Shown: positions 25,205-37,851, numbered from the stretch's first letter. The stretch is 64,000 nt of DNA from Paramarasmius palmivorus (GCA_037176845.1 JAYKXP010000016.1:620001-684000); one strand, 5' to 3'. The notes: generated from the letters alone by a model not told the origin. A program made the numbers and translations.

Positions 25205-26745
25205 ATGTCGACCGACAACGCAGGTAAAGGCCTACTTCTAAAGGCAGATGCTATTGCCGCCACTTTCCGCGACGAAGTCAAAGCGACACTCTCACAACGA
25301 GGTAAACCTCCAAAACTCGTTGGAATTCTTGCAACCTCTTCAGAACCGAGTCGAGTGTACTCGGATTTCACCAAGAAGCAATGCGAGGCACTCGGTTTCG
25401 AATATGTGTTGAAGAAGACTGGTGCAGCTCTCTCTTCTGATCTTGCAGAAGGTGAAGGTGTTGAGGAAGCCATCGTGGATGCCAACGAGGACGATAGTAT
25501 AGATGGAATTTTGGTCGGCGATGTTCGTCTTCTTCCGGGTGCTCTATGTTCATGATAGTGGCGTTTCTAGGTCTATTTCCCCATATTTGGGGTGCAGCAG
25601 GTCTGTCAACCACAGGTTCACGATGACAAGTTACTGACTTGAATTCTTTTGGGACAGGATCATTACCTCCAGCAGGTACTCAGCTTCTGAATTCCTCTAC
25701 ATTATATGAATCCCATCCTGCAGATCGTCTCGCCACTCAAAGATGTTGAAGGGCTTCACTTCAAGTTTCATTACAACCTCTACCACAAGTGAGGGAAACG
25801 GCAATCTACCTACCGAATGCCTTTTTGACTTGAACCCCATTCCTATCTTGCGATCCGGACTATCAGCATCCGATTCATATATCCCCAGTCTCTAACGGCG
25901 GCTGTCCAAGCCAACTCTAATGCTGCGGGTCTCACGGCTGCGGCCAACGATGAACCCCCGGAAGGAATGGTGAAGTCCATCATACCATGCACCCCTCTTG
26001 CTATCGTAAAATGCCTTGAGTATGTCGGGGTGTACAACAAAATCCTCCCCTATGGTGATCGGGCGTACGGTAAGACCATATGTGTCATAAATCGGTGAGC
26101 GGCGTACACTTATAATAATGTGAATAATTTCCGCTGAGCTTAGTTGGCGCAGTTCGGAAGTTGTAGGTAGACCTCTTGCTGCGCTTTTGGCTAATGATGG
26201 GGCCAGAGTATTTTCCGTGGATATCGAGTCCATTCAGGTGGGTTTAGACTCGTACGCAAGTTTGTGAAGTAATTAATGGTTCTCTTCCAGGAATATACCA
26301 AGAGGCCAACCGCGGCCGACCCTTCGTCCGCTCGACAGTATCACCTTAGGCATGTGGTGCATCCTAGCAACTTGTCGTTACAGGAATGCCTGGCACTCTC
26401 GGATGTTGTTGTCTCCGCAGTTCCGAGCGCTAGTTACAAAGTTGCGACGGCGTGGTTGAAAGATGGCTGCATATGTGTCAACGTGGCTGCAGAAAAGAAC
26501 TTTGAGACTAATGTTCGAGAAAAGGTCAGCCCCTGGCAAAGGTTATCTATCGTCTTTGTCATTTAATGTGACTTTGTGATACAGGCCTCCTTATACATTC
26601 CTGCTGTCGGTAAAGTCACTATCTTGATGTTGCTCCGTAACCTGTGCGTATTTCTGGAGTCACTGATAGGATTACGCTAACTATTATTTTTATTAGTCTG
26701 CGGTTGCAGCATTACAAAACTATATTGAACGGCGCGTCCCAATGA
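25205..26745 (+). CDS. MTD1: Cytosolic NAD-dependent methylenetetrahydrofolate dehydrogenase
   Basis: Oxidises 5,10-methylene-THF to methenyl-THF with NAD+ in one-carbon metabolism. Nine exons: 25205-25513, 25571-25600 (30 nt), 25658-25675 (18 nt), 25724-25788, 25867-26094, 26153-26237, 26291-26524, 26585-26643 and 26697-26745, giving 358 aa. Blocks in order: SEPSRVYSDFTKKQCEALGF, DGILVYFPIFG across intron 1, QQIVSPLKDVEGLHFK, SIIPCTPLAIVKCLEY, ICVINRSEVVGRPLAALLAN (NAD-binding region) and VVVSAVPSASYKV. The long insertions and the fungal MTD1 pattern separate it from the bifunctional or trifunctional C1-THF synthases. It converges on ORMDL. Confidence 0.93.
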
Positions 26746-26976
26746 AACCAAATACGTCTTAGACAATCGATAGAAAGTATATTAGAGCCCAATGCTTGTA
26801 CATAATGACAGAGATATGCTTGTGACCCGGGAGTCTATGGTATGCGATGTGATGCTATGTGCTATTCAATACAGGAGCTAGGGAAACCTGAAGGACTTGC
26901 ATGCAAACAATAGGCAATTGATGTGTATAGTAATTGTGAAAGTAGCTTGACCCGAATCCCAGGTTACAAGGTGATC

Positions 26977-27924
26977 TCAACGGAAGTGAGCATCAGTGAT
27001 GTCGCGCGGGGTGGGACCACCGCCGTTGTAGAGGCCGGGCGTTGATGCACCGGACGGCGGGAAGCTAGGAGTCACAGGTGTAGCCATTCCTGACTGACTT
27101 TCGGCCAAGAAGCGAACGCGCTGACGGTGGAACTACGTCGAGTAGCTCGCGAGTCAGCAAAGATGACGAGTGCTCGAGGATTAATTTACCGTACCTGAGG
27201 TAATTTCGGAATGAGAACGAGTATCAAAGCAGTAATGTTCACGGCGAAGAGCCAGGGGTTGTAGTTTGTGTAGTGAGTTGAGGCGAGGAACCTGAACAGC
27301 TTGAAGGGTGAGTATATGTTTGTGAATGTTTGAAAGATTGTAGACGCACAGCACGCAAGGAACCGAAAAGAGCCACTTCTTCGCCGGGGTGTATTGCGCA
27401 CCGTCGTCAATTTGCTCCCAGAGAGTGAGGTCGTCATAAGCACCACCGTGAAGGTCAGACTGGAATGGGATACCGGTGACCCAGTGAAACATCAGATACG
27501 AGAGCTACAGGCAAGGAAATCAATGTCGCGTCGAGAGGGAATGAGCTGATACGTACTGCAAGATAAAGCAGGTTGACAAGGGTCCAGCTAATCTCCTGGG
27601 TCATTCCCGGCATGGTGTCGATGATAATTTTGCCAACGCAAATGAGCACGATATGTATCAACCATGCCCCTAAAAATTGAAGGAATTGAAAGATTAGGTG
27701 GGTCAATGTAGAGTAGAATGGTTCGACCACACACCTTTTGCATTGACCCAGTTGGCATTGTGATTGGAATACGTATTTTGGTCAAGAAGATCCTCTAGAC
27801 GGTCGCCAATGTGTTCTACTTTGACGATGCTGCCGCTGCGACCTCTGACACGCATGGACGAGGGTTGAGAGGCAAGATCAATTGCAGGAAGTTTGAGAGC
27901 CGCAGGCCGGACAATGGTGGACAT
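26977..27924 (-). CDS. ORMDL-family regulator of serine palmitoyltransferase
   Basis: ER membrane protein that restrains the first step of sphingolipid synthesis. Exons are 27735-27924, 27557-27669, 27350-27504, 27195-27291 and 26977-27132, giving 236 aa. The conserved core is complete after splicing: NANWVNAKGAWLIHIVLI, IDTMPGMTQEISWTLVN, YLMFHWVTGIPF, DLTLWEQIDDGAQYTPAKKW, FLASTHYTNYNPWLFAVNI. Four membrane segments are visible. The ~75-residue N-terminal cytosolic extension is Ser-rich, as in fungal Orm proteins where it carries TORC2/Ypk-controlled phosphosites; whether the same sites exist here is inference. The Pro/Ser tail ends in TPRDITDAHFR. It is divergent from the virilizer-like gene (120 bp). 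Confidence 0.94.
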
Positions 27925-28044
27925 TATTTTGGGTTAGGTCTGACCACGTACCAATGTGGGAGTAAGAGCCAAGGAACAAAAGCCGGGACTTTGCCGAGTC
28001 GCCCCATTTGAGTATTGGCCGGTCCCTCTTCCCCGTCAACCCAT
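27925..28044. promoter_or_regulatory. Shared promoter of ORMDL and virilizer-like gene
   Basis: The divergent start codons are 120 bp apart, leaving room only for a compact bidirectional promoter. No TATA box is visible. Confidence 0.4.
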
Positions 28045-31000
28045 ATGAAACTAATCCATTATTCTACACTTTCTCCTCAAGGACCCTCTGGCTTAGCTGC
28101 TATTCGTTTTGCGGCTCCTATTCGAGTGTCCCGTATCAGGATCTTCCCAAATGGATCCAAGCCCTTCACGAATTGCCCAGACGTGACCGCGTGTGTTTTT
28201 TCTTCATATCTGTTGCGAGGCACCAGTTCACATGAGATTTTTGCAGGCGAACCGAACCAGAATCATTTTATCTGGATGTATTCTTCAATGCACAAGCCCT
28301 CAAACCAGCCGAGTCGAAAGAGAAGCAAAGGGCGCCGAATGCACTCGTTCCAACGTCAATTGCGTATGCAGGAGGACAAGCAGAGTTTACCGTGGACTTG
28401 GGCACCGAAGTACGCCTTCTCGGTCTTTTCTACGTGTCTGTCTTACTCATTAAGTTAACAGTATGCCACACGACTCATGATTGTAAAGGGGAAATTCGAT
28501 GCCATCTCCTTTGCCATCTACGGGGAAATCGTGACCGAAGTTCAGTCTTCAGCCAACTCTGGGTTGGGTATACCCCCCACTACTTCGATACCCTCGGTGC
28601 AACCAATACCGTTATCCCGTTCACTGGATGTTGCCAATGCAGTGGACCCTACACATCTTGCAAAGAGTCTGTTGGCTCTTATCCCCGACTCCCCGACAGT
28701 GTCACTTGCTTCGCGTCTCGTCCTTTGCTTAAAGCCAGAAAGCGACGACTGGGATGACCCTGAATTCCCACACATATATGTCAATTTAGAGCACGAAATC
28801 AATTCGGATAACTTTAGCCTTGAAGACGCGGTTGATTGTCTTGAGAGGCCAATAGCTGAAGACACAGCCAAAGAAACCATGGTCAAATTTTGGGAGGCTG
28901 TCGCTAATGTAGTAGAGCCGGAGGTATGTCTATTCACTTTGTCTCGGGGCGTTACTCAGACGGCAATTCCAGAATAGTCCGCGTCAGTCCTCTCTTGTAG
29001 CCAAGTTATTCAAGCTCTCCGCCTCTCAGCATCCTTCATTTGCGCTGGGTCTCTGCGTGAGTTGCCCACTCTGACGCGGTATCCTTCTGACAAACGGTTG
29101 GATTAGGTTCAAATTGACCCTGTTTCAGTGTTTGCACAACAAACGCTCGGATGCGATACACTTTCGGATCTCTTGGATGCCGCGGCCAATGCTGACATAG
29201 CGCACCACTTTCACAACGACACATTTTTGGAAGTACTGCAGAACATTCAGAACGACTCCACTCAAGATAAGAAAACCCAAGTGACTGCGCAGAGACTCGC
29301 CTCAAGGCTACATGCATGGGGTATCTTCCAAGATGCTTTAACCAACACACAGGCAGATTTCGCAGAGGCCATCGCAATGCTGAAAGACATAGGCTCAGAA
29401 GAACAATCAGTCGGGATTTGGCTGGCTTCCATGATTCTTCACGACGATCTAGTCACCAAGCTGTCGGAAAATCCGGTCTTCTCGAATTTGCAATCATATC
29501 CCAGATTGTTCATGCGAAATGCCTCATCTTCCATATCTCATGATGACTTCATCGCCTTCGTGAGGGCTTACATCGGCGTCGTTAGTGTGTTTGCCGTGTG
29601 GGCTTGGGCTGATAGCCTTGGAAATGACCCATGTCGAGAACGCGTCCTGGGTGTTCTACGTCTGTGGCAGGGGGTTGACGGGTATCATGAAGTAGGTGCC
29701 TAAGCTACATACAAAAGTGCAAACCATCTGATATTATTATTCTAGCTAGTCAATTATTTCCTTCTATTGCGTCAATTCACCGTTCGCCTGAAGTGGATCA
29801 CATCAGACAACGATGTTCCTAGAAAGTCGGGCTTCTTTGGCGAGCAAATACTGGCTGACCTTGTAGCTGATCCACAAGCTGTGCTTCGCCATGAAGTCAC
29901 GCAAGCCATCCTTGCTCTCGAAGAGCCTCTCTCCTTCATCCCTGTTTCCGAGCTCTTGTCGTTGCGGAAACTTGCATACGTATCGGAAGATGGATTACCA
30001 GCCGCCGTTGAGGAAGTCTTCTATTCCAGCCACCGTCCTTTATCGCCACGTCGACTCCGCACATTACGCGTTTCGTTAGCTATCATCAACAAGGAATTGG
30101 CAGAAGACGACCGTGGAGAATGGCGTATCCTGGAGATTGTTCGAGACGAACACAGTGTACCGTTCATTCCACGTCTTACTGAACTCCTGCGCGATGTTAC
30201 AGGGGATCTCAACGAACACTTCGTTGTCACTCGTTGCCCTCCCGACTCCGTCGATCCCTCAATCGTCGATCTTCTCCTTCGAGCTGCAGACGAGCTGCTG
30301 AACCTGATAGCGCGGCTATCAAGGCAGTTTTCGTTGAGCACGCATCTTTTACGCAGTCTGACGCTCAGCGCTGCGGATGTCTTCGCATGTACCGATGCGG
30401 CGGACACCGTCTTTTATCAAACCAGTGCTGCATGTATATCTGCACAGGCAGCTAGGCAGACATGTCTCGACGTCATGCGACAATTGTCAAAGCCTGGCTA
30501 CACTGTCGAGCCCGAAGAAAGACTTGGCGGTGAAGTCATCCTTCGCGCTTTGTTCAATCATAGCGTTGATGGGGCCGGCCGAGATCCTGTTTATCATCTA
30601 CAGCAGATCTTTTCGCTCATTGATCATGTTCTTCCTGATCACAGCTCGGATGAAAAGGAGCGTGAGCACTGGGTTATCTCGGTTCTTCCTACTATTCAGA
30701 TGGAGGTTTTGCAATTTTTCCGCCTTCTTGATCTGGAACACAAAGTTCCGTTCATGCATAGGTTGATTGGGCTGGACGAAGAAGGACTGGTTGGGCTTGC
30801 TGAATGGCTCTTCATCGAAGAGCTCAAAGACCTGTTGTCTTCATTGAAAGCGGTAGCCCAACATTTTGAGAACACCGCCTTAAACCTAGTCGTCAAGCAC
30901 CAGATACATTTGCAACTGCAATTCATCGAACAACTTTTGCGGCCCAAGTCAAAGACGTTATTGGCTTGGTCGATCGACACAATAGCCATAGTAGAGGAAG

Positions 31001-32003
31001 CATCTCTAACGTTGACTGCTTGCTTAATGGAGACTCTCCATGCCCGCATAGTTTCACCACACCTCGAAAGACTCATCCCATCATTATTTTCCCATTCCAC
31101 TCGATTTGACTTTTCTCTGAAATCCGCCGTCTTCTTGATAACCTTAAGGGCAGCACAGCGCGACATCGATCTGGTTCCTTGGCTTGATTTGATCACGCTG
31201 TTGGAGAGCCTCCCTGTGGTTCCCCTGGAAAATGGAATCGATATAGTAAGGCAAGAGATTGGCGGAGCGTTTTCCGCTCTTTCCAGGCCGGGCATCCCTT
31301 TGACACCGGACTCGTCGAAGGCGATCCTTGTCATTTTGAATTGGCTTTCGGAGCAGCAAAACAAAAAGTATCTCTGTCTATGTGGCATCAAGGCAGAGGA
31401 AGTAGCCGCGCTTTACGAGAAACTATCCGCTCGTCTTTCTTCCGAAGAAATCAAACAATTCTCAGCGCTTCGCCCAAAATTCTCCGTAGACGAGGATGAG
31501 ACATTGCCTAACCCAGACATAATCCTACCCGATAGTCTGGAGCTGTCGATGCAGAATCTGGAGGGTCTTTTGATGTTCCAGATGGACGGTATTGAGACAC
31601 CATCCACACCGCCAAAGAACAACGTTCCAGATGTTCTCGGTATCGTCTTCTCCCCGCCAACCGCCGTGCTACGTTCTCCGGCTGCCACCGGACTTACCAA
31701 GACATACCAAAACAACGACTTCCGTGACTTGCGTCAAACTCCATCGGCAAGGCAAAACACGAGCAGACTGCCTAGCAGACATGGTAAGTTTGTTTACATC
31801 CTTTCATTGTCGAGTTGTGTTGAGTTATTGTATTACAGTGGATGTAGGTATTAATGGTCAATTGACCTGATATGGTACTGATGACCTCCTAATGGTTGGT
31901 ATGTACACAGGACTTCGAGGAACTCAACGCATCACCCACGTTGGTCCCTATCTCGTATGCTTTTCAACCACTGCCGTCGGTATTCCATACAATGAAACAG
32001 TAA
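28045..32003 (+). CDS. Virilizer-like protein (putative m6A writer-complex scaffold)
   Basis: Exons are 28045-28190, 28247-28409, 28462-28923, 28973-29056, 29107-29691, 29746-31783, 31839-31843 (5 nt) and 31911-32003, giving 1191 aa. The first ~130 residues resemble the virilizer N-terminal domain: KLIHYSTLSP, then PIRVSRIRIFPNGSKPF, then ESFYLDVFFNAQ, ending with a strand/helix pair around VDLGTEYATRLMIVKG. The remainder is an all-helical, HEAT/ARM-like solenoid with a disordered C-terminus (TPSTPPKNN, LRQTPSARQNTSR). In animals, plants and yeast, virilizer/VIRMA/Vir1 scaffolds the METTL3/Ime4-type mRNA N6-adenosine methylation complex. Assignment rests on the N-domain pattern and overall architecture, since the helical part is poorly conserved. 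The start at 28045 is the first ATG of the exon. Confidence 0.75.
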
Positions 32004-32182
32004 TGAAAAAACAGAAAGATCCGAATGATTGGTGATACAACTTAATTTATAGATATGAGGACTGCAGATCTCGACAAAAAGATTGAATGGCAACAGCAAC
32101 GTGGAAAACCCATGTCCGAAACGAAACAAGTGCGAAAAAGGGCGCGGAACGTGGAATCGGGGACCGAGGCGAGGCGTTCAAT

Positions 32183-34543
32183 TCATTCCGGATGGATATA
32201 GGAGCTCCTCAACCGAAAATGTCGTGGGTGAATTGTAGGCGAACCACTGTATGGGCCAGGGACAGGGTGTATTGGACGATTACCATGGGACTCGCGATCG
32301 CTCGCAGCGCCATCCCTAAAGTACCGATCCATATCCGACATGTCAAAGTCGGAGGCGGTTGTTCCAGGAGGTAGGTCAGCCGGGGTAGTAGTGCCAGTGA
32401 CATTTTCGGATGGTGGAGATGTAGGCGTGTCAGGTGGAAGTGGGGGTTTTTTGGAACCACCTAGGTGAAAGATTCGTTTCCGCTTGGCTTTCACGGGCTG
32501 ACGGTCATGGGAGTTTCCAGAGGATCCTGACAATCCACCTGCATAACGAGGAGGAACACTCCTGACGGTAAAGTGCTCAAGGGATCGGGTGTATGGAGAT
32601 AAGGTGTGGTTAGAATGGCTGAGTGTGGACAATTTATTCAGTGTATTGTTGAGAGGGGAGGGTCGAAGAACGATCTTTGGTGTAGGATCATCTATATCAT
32701 TAGAGAGAAGGTCGGCGAAGTTGGCTGTAGTCGGGGACATTGATGTAGAATATCTTGGATCTAGGTTAGATGCTGAAGATATAGAAGATCGTCGCGAAGA
32801 TGGTCGACGTTGGGGTATTTGCATGGGAAGAGGTTCGTGTTCCTTGGGAGTCAATAGTGTTCCTGTGTTTTCACCACTTGAGAATGATGGTTGCGTTTCC
32901 AAACTATCTGGCGTCACAGGCCGACGGGAAGTGCCCTGACTGAGCATGGCGGGGAGTATCTGTGGGGTGCCCACAGGCGTTCCATGATGACTATGTGCAG
33001 TGCGTAAACCAACCCCGCTGGTAGTTGCTGTAGCTGATTCCGCAAAGTAGGGATTGTACAAGGAATTGGAACGTCGTTGGCTGAATGAGTTAATTGTGCT
33101 TGGACTGAGCACCATCCCTGAATGAAGGGCTGCAGTGATATTGTCGTGAGAGCGTGACAATCGACTGTTCCTGGTCAATGGAGTAGGATTGACGCCAGGC
33201 GAGGGCTGAATCATAGATTGCGAGTGGAACACCCGAGGTCTGACAATTGTACCTCCACCAACAGCTGGTATGGTCTCGTATTCAATGTTCTGGTGCTCCT
33301 CCATACGTTCCGTGGGACTGAATTCGGTGGACGAAGTTCGCGATATGCCATGCATTCCTCCATCCCAATCCACAACGTCATAGGATGTGGAGGAGTCTTC
33401 GTAGTCATACATGGCTGTTTCGCCATCTTCTTCGCTTTCCTCCTCGGCTAAATCTGCCAGACCTTTCGAAGGTGAGAAGAGTCCACCAAAACCCTTGAAA
33501 AGGCTTTTTGTAGGTAGACCTTCAGGTCGCAGACCGTACGTAGGATCGAAGTTTTCCAGGTCAGGGAAGGTACTTTCTGGAGCTTCCTGTTGGGCCTGAG
33601 GAGATACAGGAAGAGATCTAGTCCCGGTAGCCATGGTCGTTGGCCGTGAACTTGAGGAGTAGGCAGAACGTGCGACCGGTGGCTTGCGAAGACCACCAGA
33701 CTCGAGAGATGGCCGATGTATCAAGCGGTGTGGTCCACCTTCAGCCGAAGGGACAGCAGCAACGTTCTGGAATGACAGAGGTGCGGGAACGGTAGGTTGT
33801 CGGGATGGGGGAGGTGGTCTTTTGGAGAGATACGGTGCTTCAATTTTGGCTTTCACCCATTGCTGGCTGAGCCTGTGTATAATGCCAGGTAGATCTTCTC
33901 TAAACATCTGTCGCAATTGGCCTTCGATTTCCTTCTGTATAAATTTTTGGATGACAGCGATGGAATCAAAGGTGCTATTGATATCCACGTTCTGGAGGGG
34001 GTCGGTCTTGAATACGAGGGTGATTCCTTTCTGTTTAGAAACTACTAGCACGACAATGGATCGTAACTTGAAATGAGAAAGCCGAAGGAGCATGGGAACG
34101 ACGAGAGGCTGTCTAGCAGCTAACATCCCTTTGTTTCCTGCCATAAGATGGATATCCGGTTGCTTATGATTAAGAGGGTTGGCCTAATGGACAGTGAGCT
34201 GGTGCATCAGATGGCCACAACTAGTAAAACACACTTGGACTTTTGTTTTCAGCACAAGATGTGCATCTCCGGCGTACGACAATCGGAAGATTCCTCTGAA
34301 CTGATCCATTGTTAGCTCGCCTATTTCCCTTATTTCTAGTTCAGGAGGCTGAATATTCATCAGACCAGCAAATTTTAGCACATTCCGACCACATACCTCT
34401 GTTCCCATTTCCAGCTCGACCACTTCAATCTTGTCTGCTATGACTGGGGGTTTGTTGCCTTTATTGAGGGCATTATTGAGCATTTGGATGGCATCGTAAT
34501 GAAACTGGTCCGAAAAACGAGGCCAGTTGAAGGTAAAAGACAT
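32183..34543 (-). CDS. MDM34: Mitochondrial distribution and morphology protein 34 (ERMES subunit)
   Basis: Outer-membrane SMP-domain subunit of the ER-mitochondria encounter structure, which moves phospholipids between the two membranes. Exons are 34397-34543, 34235-34348 and 32183-34183, giving 753 aa. The N-terminal SMP domain matches the family closely: SFTFNWPRFSDQFHYDAIQM, LNNALNKGNKPPVIADKIEV, PPELEIREIGELTMDQFRGI, DAHLVLKTKVQANPLNHKQP. The rest is a long disordered Ser/Pro-rich region with several PPP runs, a KAKRKRIFHLGG basic patch near the C-terminus and many SP/TP sites. It converges on the virilizer-like gene, with 180 bp between the stops. Confidence 0.95.
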
Positions 34544-34654
34544 AGCATGCTGCTGCCGACTGTGGTCGTCGCGGTCGTAACCTTGGCTGCCGAACGGAAA
34601 ACTTCTTGCCCGACGTCACACAGAATTATAGTGATGTGAACAAATAACTCCGTT

Positions 34655-34684
34655 CAACTTCCTCTCTCTCTCCCTCTCTCTGTC
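34655..34684. repeat. CT-dinucleotide-rich promoter tract
   Basis: A run of CTCTCTCTCCCTCTCTCTG type lies between divergent MDM34 and the F-box gene. Pyrimidine tracts are common fungal promoter elements close to transcription starts. Confidence 0.5.
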
Positions 34685-34900
34685 TTCCGATACACTCCTT
34701 GTACTCATCATGGTTATTGGGTGGACGTCCCTTACATGCTTGGCCCACAGCGCTCAGCGCTCGAATTACTTGACATGACTACGGGGCGCTATGGCAGTTC
34801 TTTCGATCACCCCTACGCGAATCGTGGTTCCGAATGACTCGTGGTGAGCCATTCCTTCCCTGACAGTTCTTTTAAAAGAGCAGGGCTGACATCGGTTAAG

Positions 34901-34925
34901 CCCTACTCTACCCTACTCTACCCTA
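34901..34925. repeat. Short tandem repeat, unit CCCTACTCTA
   Basis: Two perfect 10-bp units plus a partial third (CCCTA), ending 15 bp before the proposed ATG of the F-box gene. Too short to be telomeric; probably slippage in the 5' UTR. Confidence 0.6.
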
Positions 34926-34939
34926 GTACGCTCTCCAAG

Positions 34940-37851
34940 ATGATGGATATCGACCATGATTCTTGGGACCTACTCTTGCATCTTCCTTTTTGCCCGTCGA
35001 AGGAGGATATTGCTTTGGAAGCATACTACTTGATGGATTCGGCCATGCCAGGATGCGAATCAGAACCCTTTATGTTAGATGATGATGATTGGGGAAAGGT
35101 GGAAACTATAATACGAGGTCGAGATCCAGTGGCTCTATGTGAGTACCTTCGTATGCTTTACGCAGTTTCGCGACTCATTTAGGTAGGTCATATATGGTTT
35201 GCTAAAAACCTACCATTCCAAGACATCGAAAGCATGGAACCAGAACCTACCTTTGAAATTAATGCACGCCGTTGGCGCATTTCTTATGACTGCATCAATT
35301 ATCTAGACGTCGCCGTCAGGAGCCGCGTGCAAAGAGGCCTAGGACGTCAAAAGAAAATCAGAGACCTTAGCTTGGTGTTCTCAAGGTTGCCAGAAGAGAT
35401 TATCGCTCTGGTACGCGTCTCTTGAAATCCAGAAAAGTGTTGCTGAGCACTATTCGCAGATATTAGGCTATGTTCACCCGGTGGATTTGTATGCGCTGTG
35501 CCATGTGGATCGAATTTTTCGAAGATTTCTGACATCGCGATCCTCTGTCGCTGTGTGGGAGCAATCCTTTGATTCGTCGTACTCCCCAGAAATGCCTCCC
35601 TGCCCACCAGAGATGCATGGCTTCCGCTGGGCCCGAATATTTTTTGGTCCGATGACTTGTGAGGTGCGTTTCACTGTGACTGTGGCTTTTTCCCTACTAT
35701 TCATGCTAACGGTAACATGTTAGCAATGTCAAGAAAACGGTCTGTATGTCGAGCCAGACTTCGCGTTTCGACAAAGACTGTGCCATGCATGTCAGCCCGA
35801 AAGGTACCTGTCACAATCATCTCCCCGATCCCACAAGTCTCATTGCCCTCTATTCGCCAATAGAGTCACCGAAGTTCATGAGGACAATGTGGAACAAGTC
35901 AGTCTTGTGTATGCCTATACACTCAAGACGTACGACACTGGCAAGTATTTATATCGGAATAAAGGTGTTCTGACACGAGCCCGTGAACAGTTTCAGGTTC
36001 TCTTCATGACGAGTTTGCGGAGCCAACTATGCTTGGTGACCTCGACAATGTCATCAAGGAGTATACGACGTTACAGAATGCCGTGGAGCAGCATGTTGAT
36101 GGAGCAGAATCCGCGCTTGAACAGTGGAAGATCGCAAAACGGGCAGAGGTAGAAGCCCGTACAAATGTAAGTCTCACAATGTTCCATTTCTAGGTAATAC
36201 TAATCTTCGTGTATCCTCGAATATCAGCAAGTTGTCAAGTGCAGAAAGTGGTTCATAGAAGCAGTGAAAGACTATAACGACGCCAGGGAACAAAGAATAT
36301 CGAAACACAAAGCGAGGTTCGTTTATCGATGATTCGTTATCGTTATCTTAATATTCTGTCTTTTAGAATACGTAGCCTGCTTGCTAGGGAGGGATTTTGC
36401 ACTGTCGATGTCGATGCATCTGAAGACGAATGGATGTCAATCAATAACTCGTCACTTTGGCCAGACTGGATCAATTATGGCTACGGTCGCGTTCAACGAA
36501 TCACTCATAGTAGTAAGGATGATTCAACATACACCCCTATGCCCGTATGGCTCATTGTTTTCACCAAGAATGGAAAAAGGACCGCTACCAGTATATTCCT
36601 CTTGTTGAACGGGCACGCGATGAACGACTTTTACGTGAAAGGCAATTACTGGTCGAAGCGCGGAAAGAGGTTGCCTACGACGTAATCACAAATGTTAAGA
36701 AAGCCACTAAACCTAGCCTCTGGCCGTACTGGCCTCCGACTTCGCTCATACGCGACACAATTCCCGTTTTCCAGGACCTAATCAACTCCCCATCAGACAA
36801 GCCTATCACCGAACAGGACTGTGCAGAAGCCATCCCACTGATTCAGCCCTTTGTCGATCTCTGGATCGCTGGGATGAGAAAACAGTATAGGGGTATGATT
36901 CCTCACAGGACTGGCACCGCGGACACACCAACCAACGTTGATGTCTTATCTCTCGCAACATCAGTGTTTTCCTGCGACGAAACTTTCGATTGTCGCCATC
37001 TCCTGCTTAGTTGGGAAGCCGTCGGTACTCACAACCATCGTATAGAACACGACCAACGGTCTTCAACTCAATTCAACGAATCAGGTTCTGAAGCGGTGTT
37101 CTCTCTTCTGCGTGTTCTGGGGTTGGACCCGTCCCGTACGTTAGCGGTGGACATGGATGCACGAAACGATAGGTTCTTGTGCCTGGCATGTCCGAGTCAT
37201 GTCAAAAGACGTCCTGTATTCAACTGGCGTGAGGCTGTGAGTAAGATCATATCTCGGTGTTGAGCCCAGCTAAACAGTCACTCAACAGGTCGGCCACGCA
37301 TTCTCTGAAGAACACGAGCAGACACGGTGGTATGCTCTTCCAGAGAAGTGTGCTTCAATCATTCGCAAATGCGAAACAGACACTATCACCACTAGTGATG
37401 TGTGGTGCTGCAACCATTGCCCTGAGCACTTGGAGTCACGCGTTATGCGGTGGTACGCCTTGAATCACGTAACGAAAGTGTGAGTCGTTACTTGCTTGTA
37501 GAACTCTACAAACGAAATGCTGACATTTGAGGTAGGCACGGCATCGCTCGGCCTCGACCTGACATTGACTACTTCTACTTTCCGCCATCAAGTGGCAGGC
37601 CATCGCGCGGCTTACATATGATCAACATTGAAGCAGGAGGCTTGTATGCTTGTATGCACTGCAATCTTCCGAGGACGTCTCTTCTTACGAACCAGCAGCT
37701 TAGAATGCATCTAAAGGACAAGTGAGTGCACCGACAGGCTTTTTTTTTTGAACATCTCTAATTGTTTGGCAGACACCGTATTAATAATCCCTCAAGTATG
37801 AGCGACTATTGCTGCGTCTGGGTAGGCATTGGGGAATGTAACGATGCCTGA
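34940..37851 (+). CDS. F-box protein with C-terminal C2H2-like zinc motifs
   Basis: A multi-exon gene (about ten exons, several joins uncertain) starting MMDIDHDSWDLLLHLP. An F-box is seen at about 35380-35560 after splicing: SRLPEEIIALILGYVHPVDL, then YALCHVDRIFRRFLTSRSS. A CxxC pair follows (CEQCQENG ... CHACQPE). The middle is charged and helical (EEYTTLQNAVEQHVDGAESA-type text, RARDERLLRERQLLVEARKE). Near the C-terminus, WCCNHCPEH...HVTKVHG and ACMHCNLPR...RMHLKDKH each have Cys-x2-Cys with distal His pairs, like C2H2 fingers. F-box proteins recruit substrates to SCF ubiquitin ligases, and such genes are greatly expanded in Agaricomycetes. The target is unknown. An upstream in-frame ATG at 34841 would add 33 residues. 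Confidence 0.75.

Noticed and set aside
34901..34925. CCCTACTCTACCCTACTCTACCCTA as an internal telomeric repeat
   Set aside because: The unit is 10 bp and differs from the fungal TTAGGG/CCCTAA repeat; only 2.5 copies.
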